Of a stretch of 64,000 nucleotides of DNA, positions 44,859 through 53,612 are shown in pieces; positions within the stretch are counted from its first letter, which is position 1, and every line of letters starts with the position of its first letter. This stretch comes from Caulobacter sp. SLTY (GTDB taxonomy: Bacteria > Pseudomonadota > Alphaproteobacteria > Caulobacterales > Caulobacteraceae). The notes beneath the pieces are model-generated. The model worked only from the letters and a program-made list of their open reading frames with translations. It searched no databases and was not told the origin of the DNA. A program made the position numbers and the translations under genes. Where the stretch lies: assembly GCF_009905535.1 (NCBI RefSeq), contig NZ_JAAALA010000020.1, positions 18,339 to 82,338 on the forward strand, in the 5' to 3' direction.

Positions 44859-45844
44859 GGTTCCTCCGGCGCCGTGAACCGGCGCGCATCCAGGTTGGGG
44901 GCCCAGGGGCCCGGATCTTCGCCCGCGAGATACGCGCGCGTGATCGCCGCGACAAGCGGGGCCAGCAACCACCCGTTGCGCCGCGCCCCCATGGCGATCC
45001 AGACACCCGGTCGGATGCTGGGACCGACCAACGGCAAGCCGTCGGGGGTGGCGCCGCGGATGCCGACGCGAACATCGCCCCCATAAACTGGAGCCGCCGA
45101 AAGCTCGGGAAAGGTTCGCTCGACCAGATCGACGATGGCCTCATCGCCCACCCGGTCGGTTCGGCCGGACTGCATGGTGGCGCCGACCATCGCGCCGCTG
45201 ACACCGGGAGCGATATAGCCGCCGTCGCGCCGCTCGACCGGACCCACCGTCCGGTTTGCGAGCGGGCCATCACTCATTCTTATGATCTGGCCCTTGATCG
45301 CTGAAATCATGACGCTTTCAGGGGCCCACTTAAGCCCCTGCCAACCCGTGGCGGCGACCGCCTCCACCCCGTCAGGGTCCTCGAGTGGCGCGTTGACAAA
45401 GGCTACCCCCCGGTCCACCGCCGCCTCGCGGAGCCGCTCCAACGCGATCTCGGCGTCGAGCCGCCAGTCATCCCCGACGAACAGGCCCTCCCGGCGCACT
45501 TCGCTGGCCACCCCGAGGTCAGCCACCGCCTTGCGAACCTCCAGCGACCGCTCGCCGGCATAAGTCGCTCCGCTTCGGTCCAGGAGGATCCCGATCCGCT
45601 CGGCGAAGGCCGGCCAGGCGTCGCGGGCGGCAAGCAGCAGGGCAAAATGGCCCCGAGCCACCGGGTCGAGCACGGCTTCAAACACCGGCGCCAGCATCCC
45701 CGCCGCCGCCGCCGAGGCCGAGGTCTCCGGCGAGGGGTCGAACACCGTCACCGCCGCCCCGGCATCCGCCAGTTCCACGGCGATGCTCAGGCCCAGGGCG
45801 CCCGCCCCGGCCACCCTCACTGTCCTGCCGTGGAGACTCGCCAT
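44855..45844 (-). CDS. FAD-dependent glycine/D-amino-acid oxidase (ThiO-like)
   Basis: A 329-residue oxidoreductase of the DAO fold, started at ATG 45844. The N-terminal Rossmann motif is VRVAGAGALGLSIAVELADAG, followed by SAAAAGMLAPVFEA. The C-terminal half has GGYIAPGVSGAMVGATMQSG, VRVGIRGATPDGLPLVGPS and GARRNGWLLAPL, as in ThiO-type glycine oxidases used in thiamine synthesis. No thi genes are adjacent, so the role could be another amino acid oxidase. It is coupled to the acyl-CoA dehydrogenase gene. Confidence 0.85.
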   Translation of the reverse strand: MASLHGRTVRVAGAGALGLSIAVELADAGAAVTVFDPSPETSASAAAAGMLAPVFEAVLDPVARGHFALLLAARDAWPAFAERIGILLDRSGATYAGERSLEVRKAVADLGVASEVRREGLFVGDDWRLDAEIALERLREAAVDRGVAFVNAPLEDPDGVEAVAATGWQGLKWAPESVMISAIKGQIIRMSDGPLANRTVGPVERRDGGYIAPGVSGAMVGATMQSGRTDRVGDEAIVDLVERTFPELSAAPVYGGDVRVGIRGATPDGLPLVGPSIRPGVWIAMGARRNGWLLAPLVAAITRAYLAGEDPGPWAPNLDARRFTAPEEP

Positions 45845-45881
45845 GGCGCCCAGCAACCCGCTCAGGGCCGTCCGGTCAAGA

Positions 45882-47879
45882 TCACGGGGTCAGGCGGATG
45901 CCGATGCGCAGCGTGCGGGGGGCGTCGAAACTCTCCGTGCCATCCGCCGTTTCGCCGGTTTCCACCGCCTGATCGGTAACGTTGTCCAGGGCCAGCCAGA
46001 GACCGGCCTTTCTGTTCAGCCGCCAATCGGCCCGCAGGTCCAGGGTCGTTGCAGCGCCCAGGCTGCGGCTGTTGAGGTCGTCCTCGTAACGTTGCCCTTC
46101 GTAACGGATTTGGACGCCGAGCTTCAGAGGCGACCACGGCCGCCAGGCGAGGTCGGCGGTGGCGGTGATCTCCGGCGTCTGAGCCGGGCGCAGGCCGGTC
46201 AACTGCGGGGCGGCCGAACCGCCGTCGAACTCGGCCTGGGTCCAGGCGCCGGCCAGGCGGAAGCTGAAGGTCTCGCCCCACTGGCGTTCGACCGAGGCCT
46301 CCAGGCCGATGGCGTCGATATCGCCTGCATTCTGTCGCTGGCGCAGCACGCCGCCGGCCGGGACGAAAACGGACGGGAGGAAGCCGGGGATGGCCAGGGT
46401 TCCCGGACCAGCGCCGATCGTGACATTGGTCACCGCCCCTTCCAGCCGGGTTGCGAACACCGTGGTGCTCCAGCGCCAGGCCCCCTCCCCGCCGATACCG
46501 AGCTCGCCGCCGTAGAGCACTTCCGGCTCGAGGCCCGGGTTGGCCTCGGTGATGTCGTTGCCGACCCGGAACGGGCGGTGCAGTTCGTTGAGGGCGGGCG
46601 GGCGGAAGCCGGCATAGGCGGCGGCGCGGAACATGACCGGGCCTTCTCGGCGGATGGCGGCTCGGGCAGTCGGCTGCCAGCCCTCGGCGTCGGCCGGGCT
46701 GACGTCGAGGGCGGAGGCGCCGGTGGCAAGGATACGCTCCTGACGGCTGCCGCCGAAGCTGGCCCAGCGGTCGATGCGCACGCCACCGGTCAGCAGCCAG
46801 AGGCCGCGCTCGGACCAGGCCTCGCCGTAGAGGCCGCCGACGGTCTGGGAGCCACCGGCGACACGGCCGCGGGTGAAGGCGCCGGCCAGATAGCTGAACT
46901 GTTCGCGGGTCTCGCCGTCGGCGTAGCGGACATCGCCGCCGATCTCCCAGCCGCCGTCGCCCCGGTCCATCCGCAGGGCGGCGTTGGCCCCGACCCCGAT
47001 CGAGGGGGTGCCGAACTGATTGTTGGCGGGGGTGGTCGTGGCGCGGCCGGGGGCGACCGAAACGGAAATGTTCTCCAGGTCCGAAGTCCGCGTCCACACC
47101 TGGGCCCGCCACTGGGTCCCCAGGCCCGGCGAGCGGCCAGCGAGAGCGAAGGACAGGCTGGCGCCGGTGGCGCGCGAGGCGGCGCCGTCCAGGCCGCTGT
47201 CGCGCCGCTCCTCAAAGGCAGAGGCGCGGATGGAGAGGTCCGTAGCGCCGAGGGTCGGAGCGTAGCGAACCACAGCAGAGCCGGCCTCATACGCAAGGGG
47301 TTTGTCGGCCGCCCCTCGACCGGAGCGGACGGGGGTCCAGCCATCGGTGCGCTGCCAGCCGCCGGCCAGGAACAGGTCGCCGGTCGCGAAGGCGCCCTGC
47401 CCTCCGACCAGGCCACGCTCACCGGCGAAAATCTCATAATCCCCGCCGCTGGGAACACGGGTGCGTTCGGACAGCTGGACGACGCCGGTCAGAGCGCCGG
47501 CGCCATAGGGGCCGGCGCCTGCGCCACGCACGATCAGGGCGCCCTCCAGGCTGACGGGAGGCAGGCCCGACCAGATCACCCAGCCGCCGAAGGGATCGTT
47601 CTGCGGCGCGCCGTCGAGTGTCACCAGGGTGCGGCCCGCGCCGGAGCCGGCGATGGAGCGGACCGAGAGGCCCTGGGTGGTTGGGTTAGCGGCGACGCTG
47701 GAGGTGCGGCGGAAAAGCTGCACCCCCGGAACGGCGGTCAGGGCCTCGTCGACGCGAGGCGCGGTGGCGATGGCCTCGTCCACCCTGACAACCGAGAAGG
47801 CGGCGTCGGTCGGCGATGGAGCCAGCCGCGCGGCCTGCACGGTCACGGTGTCGACGGTCGGCGGCAGGTCCTGGAACAT
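45882..47879 (-). CDS. TonB-dependent receptor lacking a visible signal peptide
   Basis: A 665-residue outer-membrane receptor. It begins MFQDLPPTVDTVTVQAARLAP, a TonB box (DTVTV) within the first 15 residues, then a plug domain (SVVRVDEAIATAPRVDEAL, VRSIAGSGAGRTLVTLDGAP) and a beta-barrel ending LRIGIRLTP. A signal peptide should precede the TonB box, but the codon two before the ATG (minus strand) is TAG, and the 98-base gap to the upstream gene shows no hydrophobic leader in a consistent frame. A frameshift or a 5' truncation is likely. Substrate unknown. Confidence 0.85.
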   Translation of the reverse strand: MFQDLPPTVDTVTVQAARLAPSPTDAAFSVVRVDEAIATAPRVDEALTAVPGVQLFRRTSSVAANPTTQGLSVRSIAGSGAGRTLVTLDGAPQNDPFGGWVIWSGLPPVSLEGALIVRGAGAGPYGAGALTGVVQLSERTRVPSGGDYEIFAGERGLVGGQGAFATGDLFLAGGWQRTDGWTPVRSGRGAADKPLAYEAGSAVVRYAPTLGATDLSIRASAFEERRDSGLDGAASRATGASLSFALAGRSPGLGTQWRAQVWTRTSDLENISVSVAPGRATTTPANNQFGTPSIGVGANAALRMDRGDGGWEIGGDVRYADGETREQFSYLAGAFTRGRVAGGSQTVGGLYGEAWSERGLWLLTGGVRIDRWASFGGSRQERILATGASALDVSPADAEGWQPTARAAIRREGPVMFRAAAYAGFRPPALNELHRPFRVGNDITEANPGLEPEVLYGGELGIGGEGAWRWSTTVFATRLEGAVTNVTIGAGPGTLAIPGFLPSVFVPAGGVLRQRQNAGDIDAIGLEASVERQWGETFSFRLAGAWTQAEFDGGSAAPQLTGLRPAQTPEITATADLAWRPWSPLKLGVQIRYEGQRYEDDLNSRSLGAATTLDLRADWRLNRKAGLWLALDNVTDQAVETGETADGTESFDAPRTLRIGIRLTP

Positions 47880-47977
47880 GGGCTAGCCCCTAGCGCGGCA
47901 ACGCCCGGCCGCAAACCCTCGACCGGCGGATGCCGGCTTCGAGCGAGCAGAACTCCGCAGAGCGGCGACGGTTCGCC

Positions 47978-50116
47978 TCAGCCGGTCTTTGTTCCCGCCT
48001 TTGACGCGTCCGTCCGCGCCTTCTGTCGTCGGGCGAGGTCGAGGAGGTACTGGCGGATGGATTCCGCTTCCTCCTCGCTCACAAGCTCCTTGAACGACAC
48101 CATCCCCTGCTCCTGCCGGTCGCCGTCTATGACGATGCTCTTGAACACCGCCTTGTCGGTGGTGGCCGGCGAGTAGCGCAGGTCGGGGATGGAGAAGTTG
48201 GAGACGCCGCTGGCGCCGTGGCAGACGCCGCAGTTGGCGGCGTAGGCGGCGGTGCCCATGGCGATCTGCTGGGGCGTGCCGGGGGTGGTCGGCAGGTCCG
48301 GGAACTCGCGGGTCGAGACCGGCCGGGCGGGCAGTTGTTGCTTGCCGCCGAGCTTGAAGACCAGAAGGCGGCGCGGGCCTTCCGAGCGCGGGTCGACCCC
48401 GGCCCCGGCCGAAACAGCGAAGCCGCCGCCGTAGCCGGCCATCAGGGCGATGTACTGCTCGCCGTCGATCTCATAGGTCATCGAGGGGGCGATCACACCG
48501 GTCTGGGCGTCGAAGCCCCACAGCTTCTTGCCGGTGCCGGCGTCGAAGGCGGCGAACTCGCCGGTGGCGCTGCCCTGGAAGACTAGGCCGCCGGCCGTGG
48601 CCATCAGGCCGCCGTTCCAGGGGCCGTCGTACTCGACCGACCATTTTTCTTTCTGGGTGATCGGGTCCCAGGCGACCAGCCGGCCCTTCAGGGAGGCGCG
48701 GATCGCCTTCAGCTGGGCCTCGTCGTCCGGCAGGCCGGCGACCAGGAAGTCGATGCCGACGTTCCAGCCCTTGGACCGGTACTTGAAGCTGGTCACGTCC
48801 CCGCCCGGCTGCATGTAGGGGAAGGGGATTTCGTTGGCGGGGATATAGACCAGCCCCGTCTTCGGGCTGAAGGCCATCGGGTGCCAGTTGTGGGCGCCCA
48901 GTGGCCCCGGGTTCGACAAGTGCGCGGTCTTCTCGTATCGGGCGCCGGGCGCCTCTACGGGACGGCCGGTGGCCTTATCGATATGGGTCGCCCAGTTGAC
49001 CCCGGCGACGTACTTCTCGGCCGAGATCAGCTTCCCGTTGGCGCGGTCGAGCACATAGAAGAAGCCGTTCTTGGGCGCCTGCATCAGCACCTTGCGCGGC
49101 TGGCCCTCGATGGTCAGGTCGGCCAGGACGATGTGCTGGGTGGCGGTGTAGTCCCAGCTTTCGCCCGGAGTGGTCTGGTAGTGCCAGACATATTCGCCGG
49201 TCTCCGGCTTGAGGGCCACGATCGAGGACAGGAACAGGTTGTCGCCGCCGCCCGGGCTGCGGATGTCGCGGTTCCAGGGGGAGCCGTTGCCGACGCCGAT
49301 GTAGAGCAGGTCGAGCTCGGGATCGTAGGCCATGGAATCCCAGACCGTGCCGCCCCCGCCGATCTTCCAGAACTCGCCGTTCCAGGTCTTGCGGGCGACG
49401 TCCTTCATCGCCTTGTCGGAGGCAGCGCCGTCGGTCTCCTTCTCGCCGGGCACGGTGTAGAAGCGCCAGGCCATGTCGCCGGTCTCGGCGTCATAGGCCG
49501 AGAGGTAGCCGCGTACGCCCAGCTCGGCGCCGCCGTTGCCGATCAGCACCTTGCCTTTCACCACGCGCGGGGCGCCGGTGATGGTGTAGGGCTTGGACTG
49601 ATCGACGGTGACCTTGGACCAGACGACCTTGCCAGTCTTGGCGTCCAGCGCCTCCAGGCGGCCGTCCAGGGTGCCGTAGTAGACCTTGTTCCCCCACAGG
49701 GCGACGCCGCGGTTGACGCTGTCGCAGCAGGCCTTCACCCCCGTCGCGCGCGGCACCTTGGGGTCGTGCTCCCAGAGCAGCTTGCCATTACGGGCGTCGA
49801 AGGCGCGGACCACCGACCAGGCGCTGGTGGTGTACATCACCCCGTCGGCGACCAGGGGCGTCGCCTCGATACCCCGGTTCTCCGGCAGGTCGAAGGACCA
49901 GGCCAGGCCCAGCTGCTGGACGTTGCCGGCGTTGATCTTGTCAAGCGGACTGAACCGCTGTTCGGAATAGGTGCGGCCGTGGGTGACCCACTCGCCGGCC
50001 TTGCTGTCGGCGGCGGCGATGCGTTCGCCGGTCACCTTGCCACCGCCCTGGCCGCAGGCGGCCAGCACCAGGCTCGCGGCCGCCACAGCAGCCCAGATCG
50101 CGCGATTGGCGCCCAT
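47978..50116 (-). CDS. PQQ- and haem-c-containing alcohol dehydrogenase (type II), lipoprotein
   Basis: A 712-residue periplasmic quinohaemoprotein that oxidises alcohols. The ATG at 50116 gives the leader [21 protein letters not shown] with lipobox LAAC (Cys21). The eight-bladed propeller holds the PQQ-side vicinal disulfide in [10 protein letters not shown] (Cys130-131) and [16 protein letters not shown]. The C-terminal cytochrome c domain carries CGVCH (629-633) and likely axial Met in QGMVSF (about 672). Known type II ADHs are soluble; the lipid anchor is unusual. PQQ synthesis genes are not in the window. Confidence 0.93.
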   Translation of the reverse strand: MGANRAIWAAVAAASLVLAACGQGGGKVTGERIAAADSKAGEWVTHGRTYSEQRFSPLDKINAGNVQQLGLAWSFDLPENRGIEATPLVADGVMYTTSAWSVVRAFDARNGKLLWEHDPKVPRATGVKACCDSVNRGVALWGNKVYYGTLDGRLEALDAKTGKVVWSKVTVDQSKPYTITGAPRVVKGKVLIGNGGAELGVRGYLSAYDAETGDMAWRFYTVPGEKETDGAASDKAMKDVARKTWNGEFWKIGGGGTVWDSMAYDPELDLLYIGVGNGSPWNRDIRSPGGGDNLFLSSIVALKPETGEYVWHYQTTPGESWDYTATQHIVLADLTIEGQPRKVLMQAPKNGFFYVLDRANGKLISAEKYVAGVNWATHIDKATGRPVEAPGARYEKTAHLSNPGPLGAHNWHPMAFSPKTGLVYIPANEIPFPYMQPGGDVTSFKYRSKGWNVGIDFLVAGLPDDEAQLKAIRASLKGRLVAWDPITQKEKWSVEYDGPWNGGLMATAGGLVFQGSATGEFAAFDAGTGKKLWGFDAQTGVIAPSMTYEIDGEQYIALMAGYGGGFAVSAGAGVDPRSEGPRRLLVFKLGGKQQLPARPVSTREFPDLPTTPGTPQQIAMGTAAYAANCGVCHGASGVSNFSIPDLRYSPATTDKAVFKSIVIDGDRQEQGMVSFKELVSEEEAESIRQYLLDLARRQKARTDASKAGTKTG

Positions 50117-50135
50117 CCCTCGTTCTCCCAAGCTC

Positions 50136-51164
50136 TCAGTTCGCCGTGTCTGATGCGCGGCGTTGAGAGTCAGTATGATCGGGCGACGTGGCGTCAGGCA
50201 ACGGCCCTTTGAGACGGTCGGTGATGGGGCGTTCGAAGAAGCGCCAGGACAGCCACCCAACGGCGCAGGCCAGGCCGAGGGCGACCGGTACGAACCAGAC
50301 ATGCCAGACCCCGAAGCTAACCGCCATGGCGCCGATGACCAGGGGGTGGGTCAGGTAGAGACTGTATGAGGCGTCGCCCAGGGTCCGGAGCGGGGCAAGG
50401 TCGAGCAGGCCGCCGTCGGCTTCGACGCTGGTCAGGCCGATGACCAGCAGCAGCGCCGGGAAGCCCCAGAACAGCGGCCGCCACAGGTCCCACTCGGCCT
50501 GGGTAAAGTACATGGTGATATACCAGGCCAGCCCCGCCCCGAAGATGGCCCAGCCTGCGCCCCGGCCGGGCGAGACCCCGGTGTTCATCGCCTTTGCCCA
50601 GAGGACGCCGGCCAGGAATTCGAGGATCATCGGATTGGCCAGCATCTCGTAAGCCGGCGGGTGGAAGAAACCGCCGAAGCCGAGCGCCATGAGGACGCAG
50701 GTCAGGACCAGCAGGCGGCTGGCCCTGGGGATCAGCAGGCAGGCGGCGAAGATCAGGTAGAAGACGGCCTCATAGTTGAGGGTCCATCCGGGGGCGAGGA
50801 TCGGGAACGGAAGACCGGCGGGGTTGCGGTGCTGGATGAAGGCCAGGGACTGAAGCACATGGTCCCAGGTCGGCTGCACATCGGTGAATCGGGCGGGCCA
50901 GAGCAGGGCGGCGGCGGCGAGGCCCAGGGTGACGGTCCAGTAGAGGGGCACGATCCGGATGGCGCGGCGGCGCAGGAACTCCAGCGGGCGCGTCTCCCGC
51001 CCCTCGGTGGTGCGCCACATGATGAAGCCGCTGATCACGAAGAACACGTCGACCCCGGCGGCGCCGATGTCGAAATCGATCCGGGCCCATTGCAGGGTGT
51101 GGAAGGCGGCGACCGCGAAGGCCGCCAGGGCGCGCAGGTACTGGACGGACAACAGGGTGGGCAT
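50136..51164 (-). CDS. Acyltransferase 3 family membrane protein
   Basis: A 342-residue, ten-helix membrane acyltransferase. It starts at the ATG at 51164 with GGGGAGG upstream. Landmarks: [19 protein letters not shown] at the start with the conserved His, [13 protein letters not shown], and [16 protein letters not shown]. Members O-acetylate or succinylate sugars, lipids or antibiotics; the substrate here is unknown. It lies 20 bases upstream of the PQQ dehydrogenase on the same strand; a functional link is not evident. Confidence 0.9.
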   Translation of the reverse strand: MPTLLSVQYLRALAAFAVAAFHTLQWARIDFDIGAAGVDVFFVISGFIMWRTTEGRETRPLEFLRRRAIRIVPLYWTVTLGLAAAALLWPARFTDVQPTWDHVLQSLAFIQHRNPAGLPFPILAPGWTLNYEAVFYLIFAACLLIPRASRLLVLTCVLMALGFGGFFHPPAYEMLANPMILEFLAGVLWAKAMNTGVSPGRGAGWAIFGAGLAWYITMYFTQAEWDLWRPLFWGFPALLLVIGLTSVEADGGLLDLAPLRTLGDASYSLYLTHPLVIGAMAVSFGVWHVWFVPVALGLACAVGWLSWRFFERPITDRLKGPLPDATSPDHTDSQRRASDTAN

Positions 51165-51267
51165 GGTCCCCTCCCCGGGCCACGGTGATGCTGGAGTGAT
51201 GCGGCGTGGCGAGCGGAACCGCAAGTGCTGGGAACGGTTGGCTGCTACGCGTCCCGACCAGTTCCCA

Positions 51268-51687
51268 TCAGAAGACGGTCTCGAGGCCCGCGAGGATCTT
51301 CGTCCAGTCCTGCTCGGTTCGGTCGGCGTACTCGGGATCGACCCAGGCGGTGAGGGTCAGGCGGCAGCCGGCTTCCAACGGGGCGATGTCGATCTCGACG
51401 CGGCCCATCTCCGACGAATAGGCGGGGACGCCGAACTCGAAGACCAGACGGCGGGGGCGGTCGATCTCCAGGTAGCGGCCCACATGCTCGGCTTCGACCT
51501 CGCCGCGCTGTTCGGTGATGGTGAAGCCGCCGCCGACGACCGGGTCGATCTCGACCCTGGTCATCCGCCCGCCGGGGGTGGCGAACAGGAAGTGGCCGGC
51601 TTTTTCCGGATCGAGCCAGGCGTCGAACACCCGCTCGGGCGAGGCGGAATAGCGGTGGCTGACGGACAGTCTGACCAGGTCGGTCAT
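51268..51687 (-). CDS. SRPBCC/AHSA1 domain protein
   Basis: A 139-residue protein of the AHSA1/Bet v1-like superfamily, a small hydrophobic-cavity fold. It starts at ATG 51687 (MTDLVRLSVSHRYSASPERVFDAWLDPEKAGHFLF), followed by GGGFTITEQRGEVEAEHVGRYLEI and ending in a C-terminal helix (DRTEQDWTKILAGLETVF). It is coupled to the ArsR-type gene (4-base overlap), a common pair in which the regulator controls the AHSA1 gene. The ligand is unknown. Confidence 0.9.
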   Translation of the reverse strand: MTDLVRLSVSHRYSASPERVFDAWLDPEKAGHFLFATPGGRMTRVEIDPVVGGGFTITEQRGEVEAEHVGRYLEIDRPRRLVFEFGVPAYSSEMGRVEIDIAPLEAGCRLTLTAWVDPEYADRTEQDWTKILAGLETVF

Positions 51688-52031
51688 GGGATCGTGCCCT
51701 TCCGGTCTTCGTCTTGGAGGATGTCGTCGAGCAGGGCGAGGCGGGCGGACCAGGCCGCCTTCTGGACGGCGATCCACTCACCGGCGGCGTCGAGGGGAGT
51801 TGGATCCAACGAAAGCAGGTGTTCGCGGCCGGCGCGACGGCGGCGGATGAGGCCACCGCGTTCCAGCATCCGGATGTGCTTGGAGACGGCGTTGAGGGAG
51901 AGGTCGAAGGGCCTCGCCAGCTCAGTGACCCGCGTCTCGCCGAGGGTCAGCCGGGCGAGAATGGCGCGGCGCGTCGGATCGGCCAGGGCCGTCAAGGTCG
52001 CATCGAGGTCGGAAGGAGCCGGGGACATCAT
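51684..52031 (-). CDS. ArsR-family transcriptional repressor
   Basis: A 115-residue winged-helix regulator with a typical ArsR recognition region (LADPTRRAILARLTLGETRVTELARPFDLSLNAVSKHIRMLERGGLIRRRRAGREHLLSL). No metal-binding cysteine pair is present, so it is not a classical arsenic or zinc sensor. A 38-bp perfect palindrome (52021-52058) covers its two possible ATG starts (52031 and 52028), strongly suggesting autorepression. It is followed by the AHSA1 gene. Confidence 0.92.
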   Translation of the reverse strand: MMSPAPSDLDATLTALADPTRRAILARLTLGETRVTELARPFDLSLNAVSKHIRMLERGGLIRRRRAGREHLLSLDPTPLDAAGEWIAVQKAAWSARLALLDDILQDEDRKGTIP

Positions 52032-52058
52032 TCAACCATATGGTTGAATGATGTCCCC
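52021..52058. promoter_or_regulatory. 38-bp perfect palindrome, likely ArsR operator over the start codon
   Basis: Each 19-base arm matches the other exactly: GGGGACATCATTCAACCAT reads into ATGGTTGAATGATGTCCCC. The core TTCAACCATATGGTTGAA resembles operators of ArsR regulators paired with AHSA1 genes. The start codons of the regulator lie inside it, so a bound repressor would block transcription start and, as RNA, the hairpin would hide the start. Confidence 0.8.
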
Positions 52059-52095
52059 GGTCAACGCCCCAAGGGAGTCGAGGGGTACGGGGCGT

Positions 52096-53442
52096 TCAGA
52101 GAAGCCAAAAATCGTCGGCGGCGATCTGGGAGAGGCTGGTGTTGCTGAGCTCGATCACCGACTCGGCCGTCCCCGCGCCGGTGGTGTTGATCTGAACCAG
52201 GACGTGGGCGCCCGACTGGACCGCCCTCACCTGCCCCGCGGCGCTGAAGGCCGCCTGGCCGATCCAGGTCAGGTCCCCGAACCCGGTCAGGTCAATCAAG
52301 TCGTTCCCGGCATCGTCGAAGTCGGTGACCTTGTCCCGCGTCAGGGCCAGAACCCCGCTGTCCCCGGGATTGAAGACGAAGACGTCGGCGCCGGCGCCGC
52401 CGGTCATGGTGTCGGTCCCGCCGCCGGCCAGGATGCGATCGTCGGTGTCGGCGCCGATACGGGTAGCGCCCCAGTCACGGATGAAGCCGTGGCCGTTGTC
52501 GGCCCCGAACTTCTCATAGAATTCCGCCAGATAGGGTCGCGCGCCGGCGTAAGTCTCGACATCGATGAACTGGTCGCGGACCACGGTGTCGCCGTGGACG
52601 TAGATGTCGAGGAAGTCGCCCGACAGTTCGCCGACCTCGTCGGCGGCGGCCCCAGTGCCCATGTCGATATGATTGGCGCCGTCGATGACCGCCAGGTGCT
52701 TGTTGCCGCCGGGCGAGAATTCGAAGGCGTCCTTCCGGTGCTGAACCGTCTGGCCGGCGTCGCCGGTGTCGCCCGTGCCGGTCAGGGTCAGAACCGGGAC
52801 GGTGACATTGGTCCAGCTGTTGTTGGTGGCGTTTTCATAATAGAGGCCGGTCCAGTACTCGGCGTTGATCATGGTCGCGGCTTCGGCCTTGGACTCGCCG
52901 AACACCGGATAGAGGGCGCTGGTCGGCACGCCCTGGGGCGAGATCAGGATGGCGGCCTCATAGAAGGGCTCGTGCGAGCCGGCGTAGGCGGCCTGGGCGC
53001 TGTCGGTCCCGATCAGCAGTTGGGCGGTGAAGGCGCCTTGGCTGTGGCCGGCGATAATCGGAGTCTCCAGGTCGGCCACGAACCCGGCCGGCAGGTTATC
53101 GGCCAGCAGATCGGCCGCATTGGCGGCGAGGAACTTCATGTCCAGCACCCGCTCGACCGTCGACTGGGGATCCGAGCGTGGGAAATAGAGGGCGGTCAGC
53201 AGATCGGCGTAGCTGTCCAGGTGGGTCGGGCAGACAACGATATAGCCCTGGGCCGCCAGCGCCTCGGGCGTTGCCTCGGCGATGCCAGGGTTGGTGGTGT
53301 TGCCGTGGCTGTAGAAGATCACCGGATAAGTTCCGGGCGTATCCGGGGTGTAGATGCGCACGTCCATGATCCGGTCGTGACTGGTCGCCCCAGTGACGTA
53401 GTCGCGACCGGTGTCGACGGAAATTAGCACTGTGGCGGCCAT
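52096..53442 (-). CDS. Alpha/beta hydrolase with C-terminal RTX (haemolysin-type) tail
   Basis: A 448-residue protein started at the ATG at 53442 with GGAGG upstream. The N-terminal two-thirds is an alpha/beta hydrolase: the oxyanion region YSHGNTTNPG and nucleophile motif AGHSQGAFTA; the His is expected in DGANHIDMG. It resembles PAF-acetylhydrolase/dienelactone-hydrolase-like enzymes. The last 130 residues contain a calcium-binding nonapeptide repeat (GGGTDTMTGGAGADVFVF) and end FWLL, a type I secretion-like tail. There is no N-terminal signal peptide. No type I secretion genes are in the window. The substrate (ester or lipid) is unknown. Confidence 0.85.
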   Translation of the reverse strand: MAATVLISVDTGRDYVTGATSHDRIMDVRIYTPDTPGTYPVIFYSHGNTTNPGIAEATPEALAAQGYIVVCPTHLDSYADLLTALYFPRSDPQSTVERVLDMKFLAANAADLLADNLPAGFVADLETPIIAGHSQGAFTAQLLIGTDSAQAAYAGSHEPFYEAAILISPQGVPTSALYPVFGESKAEAATMINAEYWTGLYYENATNNSWTNVTVPVLTLTGTGDTGDAGQTVQHRKDAFEFSPGGNKHLAVIDGANHIDMGTGAAADEVGELSGDFLDIYVHGDTVVRDQFIDVETYAGARPYLAEFYEKFGADNGHGFIRDWGATRIGADTDDRILAGGGTDTMTGGAGADVFVFNPGDSGVLALTRDKVTDFDDAGNDLIDLTGFGDLTWIGQAAFSAAGQVRAVQSGAHVLVQINTTGAGTAESVIELSNTSLSQIAADDFWLL

Positions 53443-53518
53443 ACTGTCTTCCTCCTTCGGGTTCTGCTGGATCGCGCGTCGAGGCGCGGCCATGCCCAGA
53501 CTGAGCCCAGCATTCCTT

Positions 53519-53537
53519 ATTGTCAATAATCGACAAT
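53519..53537. promoter_or_regulatory. Palindromic operator-like site in the divergent hydrolase/SDR region
   Basis: ATTGTCAATAATCGACAAT: arms ATTGTC and GACAAT around AATAATC, with near symmetry continuing inward. The AT-rich sequence stands out in the GC-rich gap between the divergent hydrolase and SDR genes; it resembles GntR-type sites, but no regulator gene is adjacent. Confidence 0.5.
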
Positions 53538-53612
53538 TGGCCGTCGTCCGGCCTCGCTCTTGCCGAACCCTGCGTAAGCGCGGCAGAGGCTGCACAGACG
53601 TTGGAGAAACCC

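Noticed and set aside
45783..48176. 797-codon plus-strand open frame opposite the TonB-dependent receptor
   Set aside because: Shadow frame; the minus strand encodes a receptor with recognisable plug and barrel, while the plus frame has no domain and an implausible composition.
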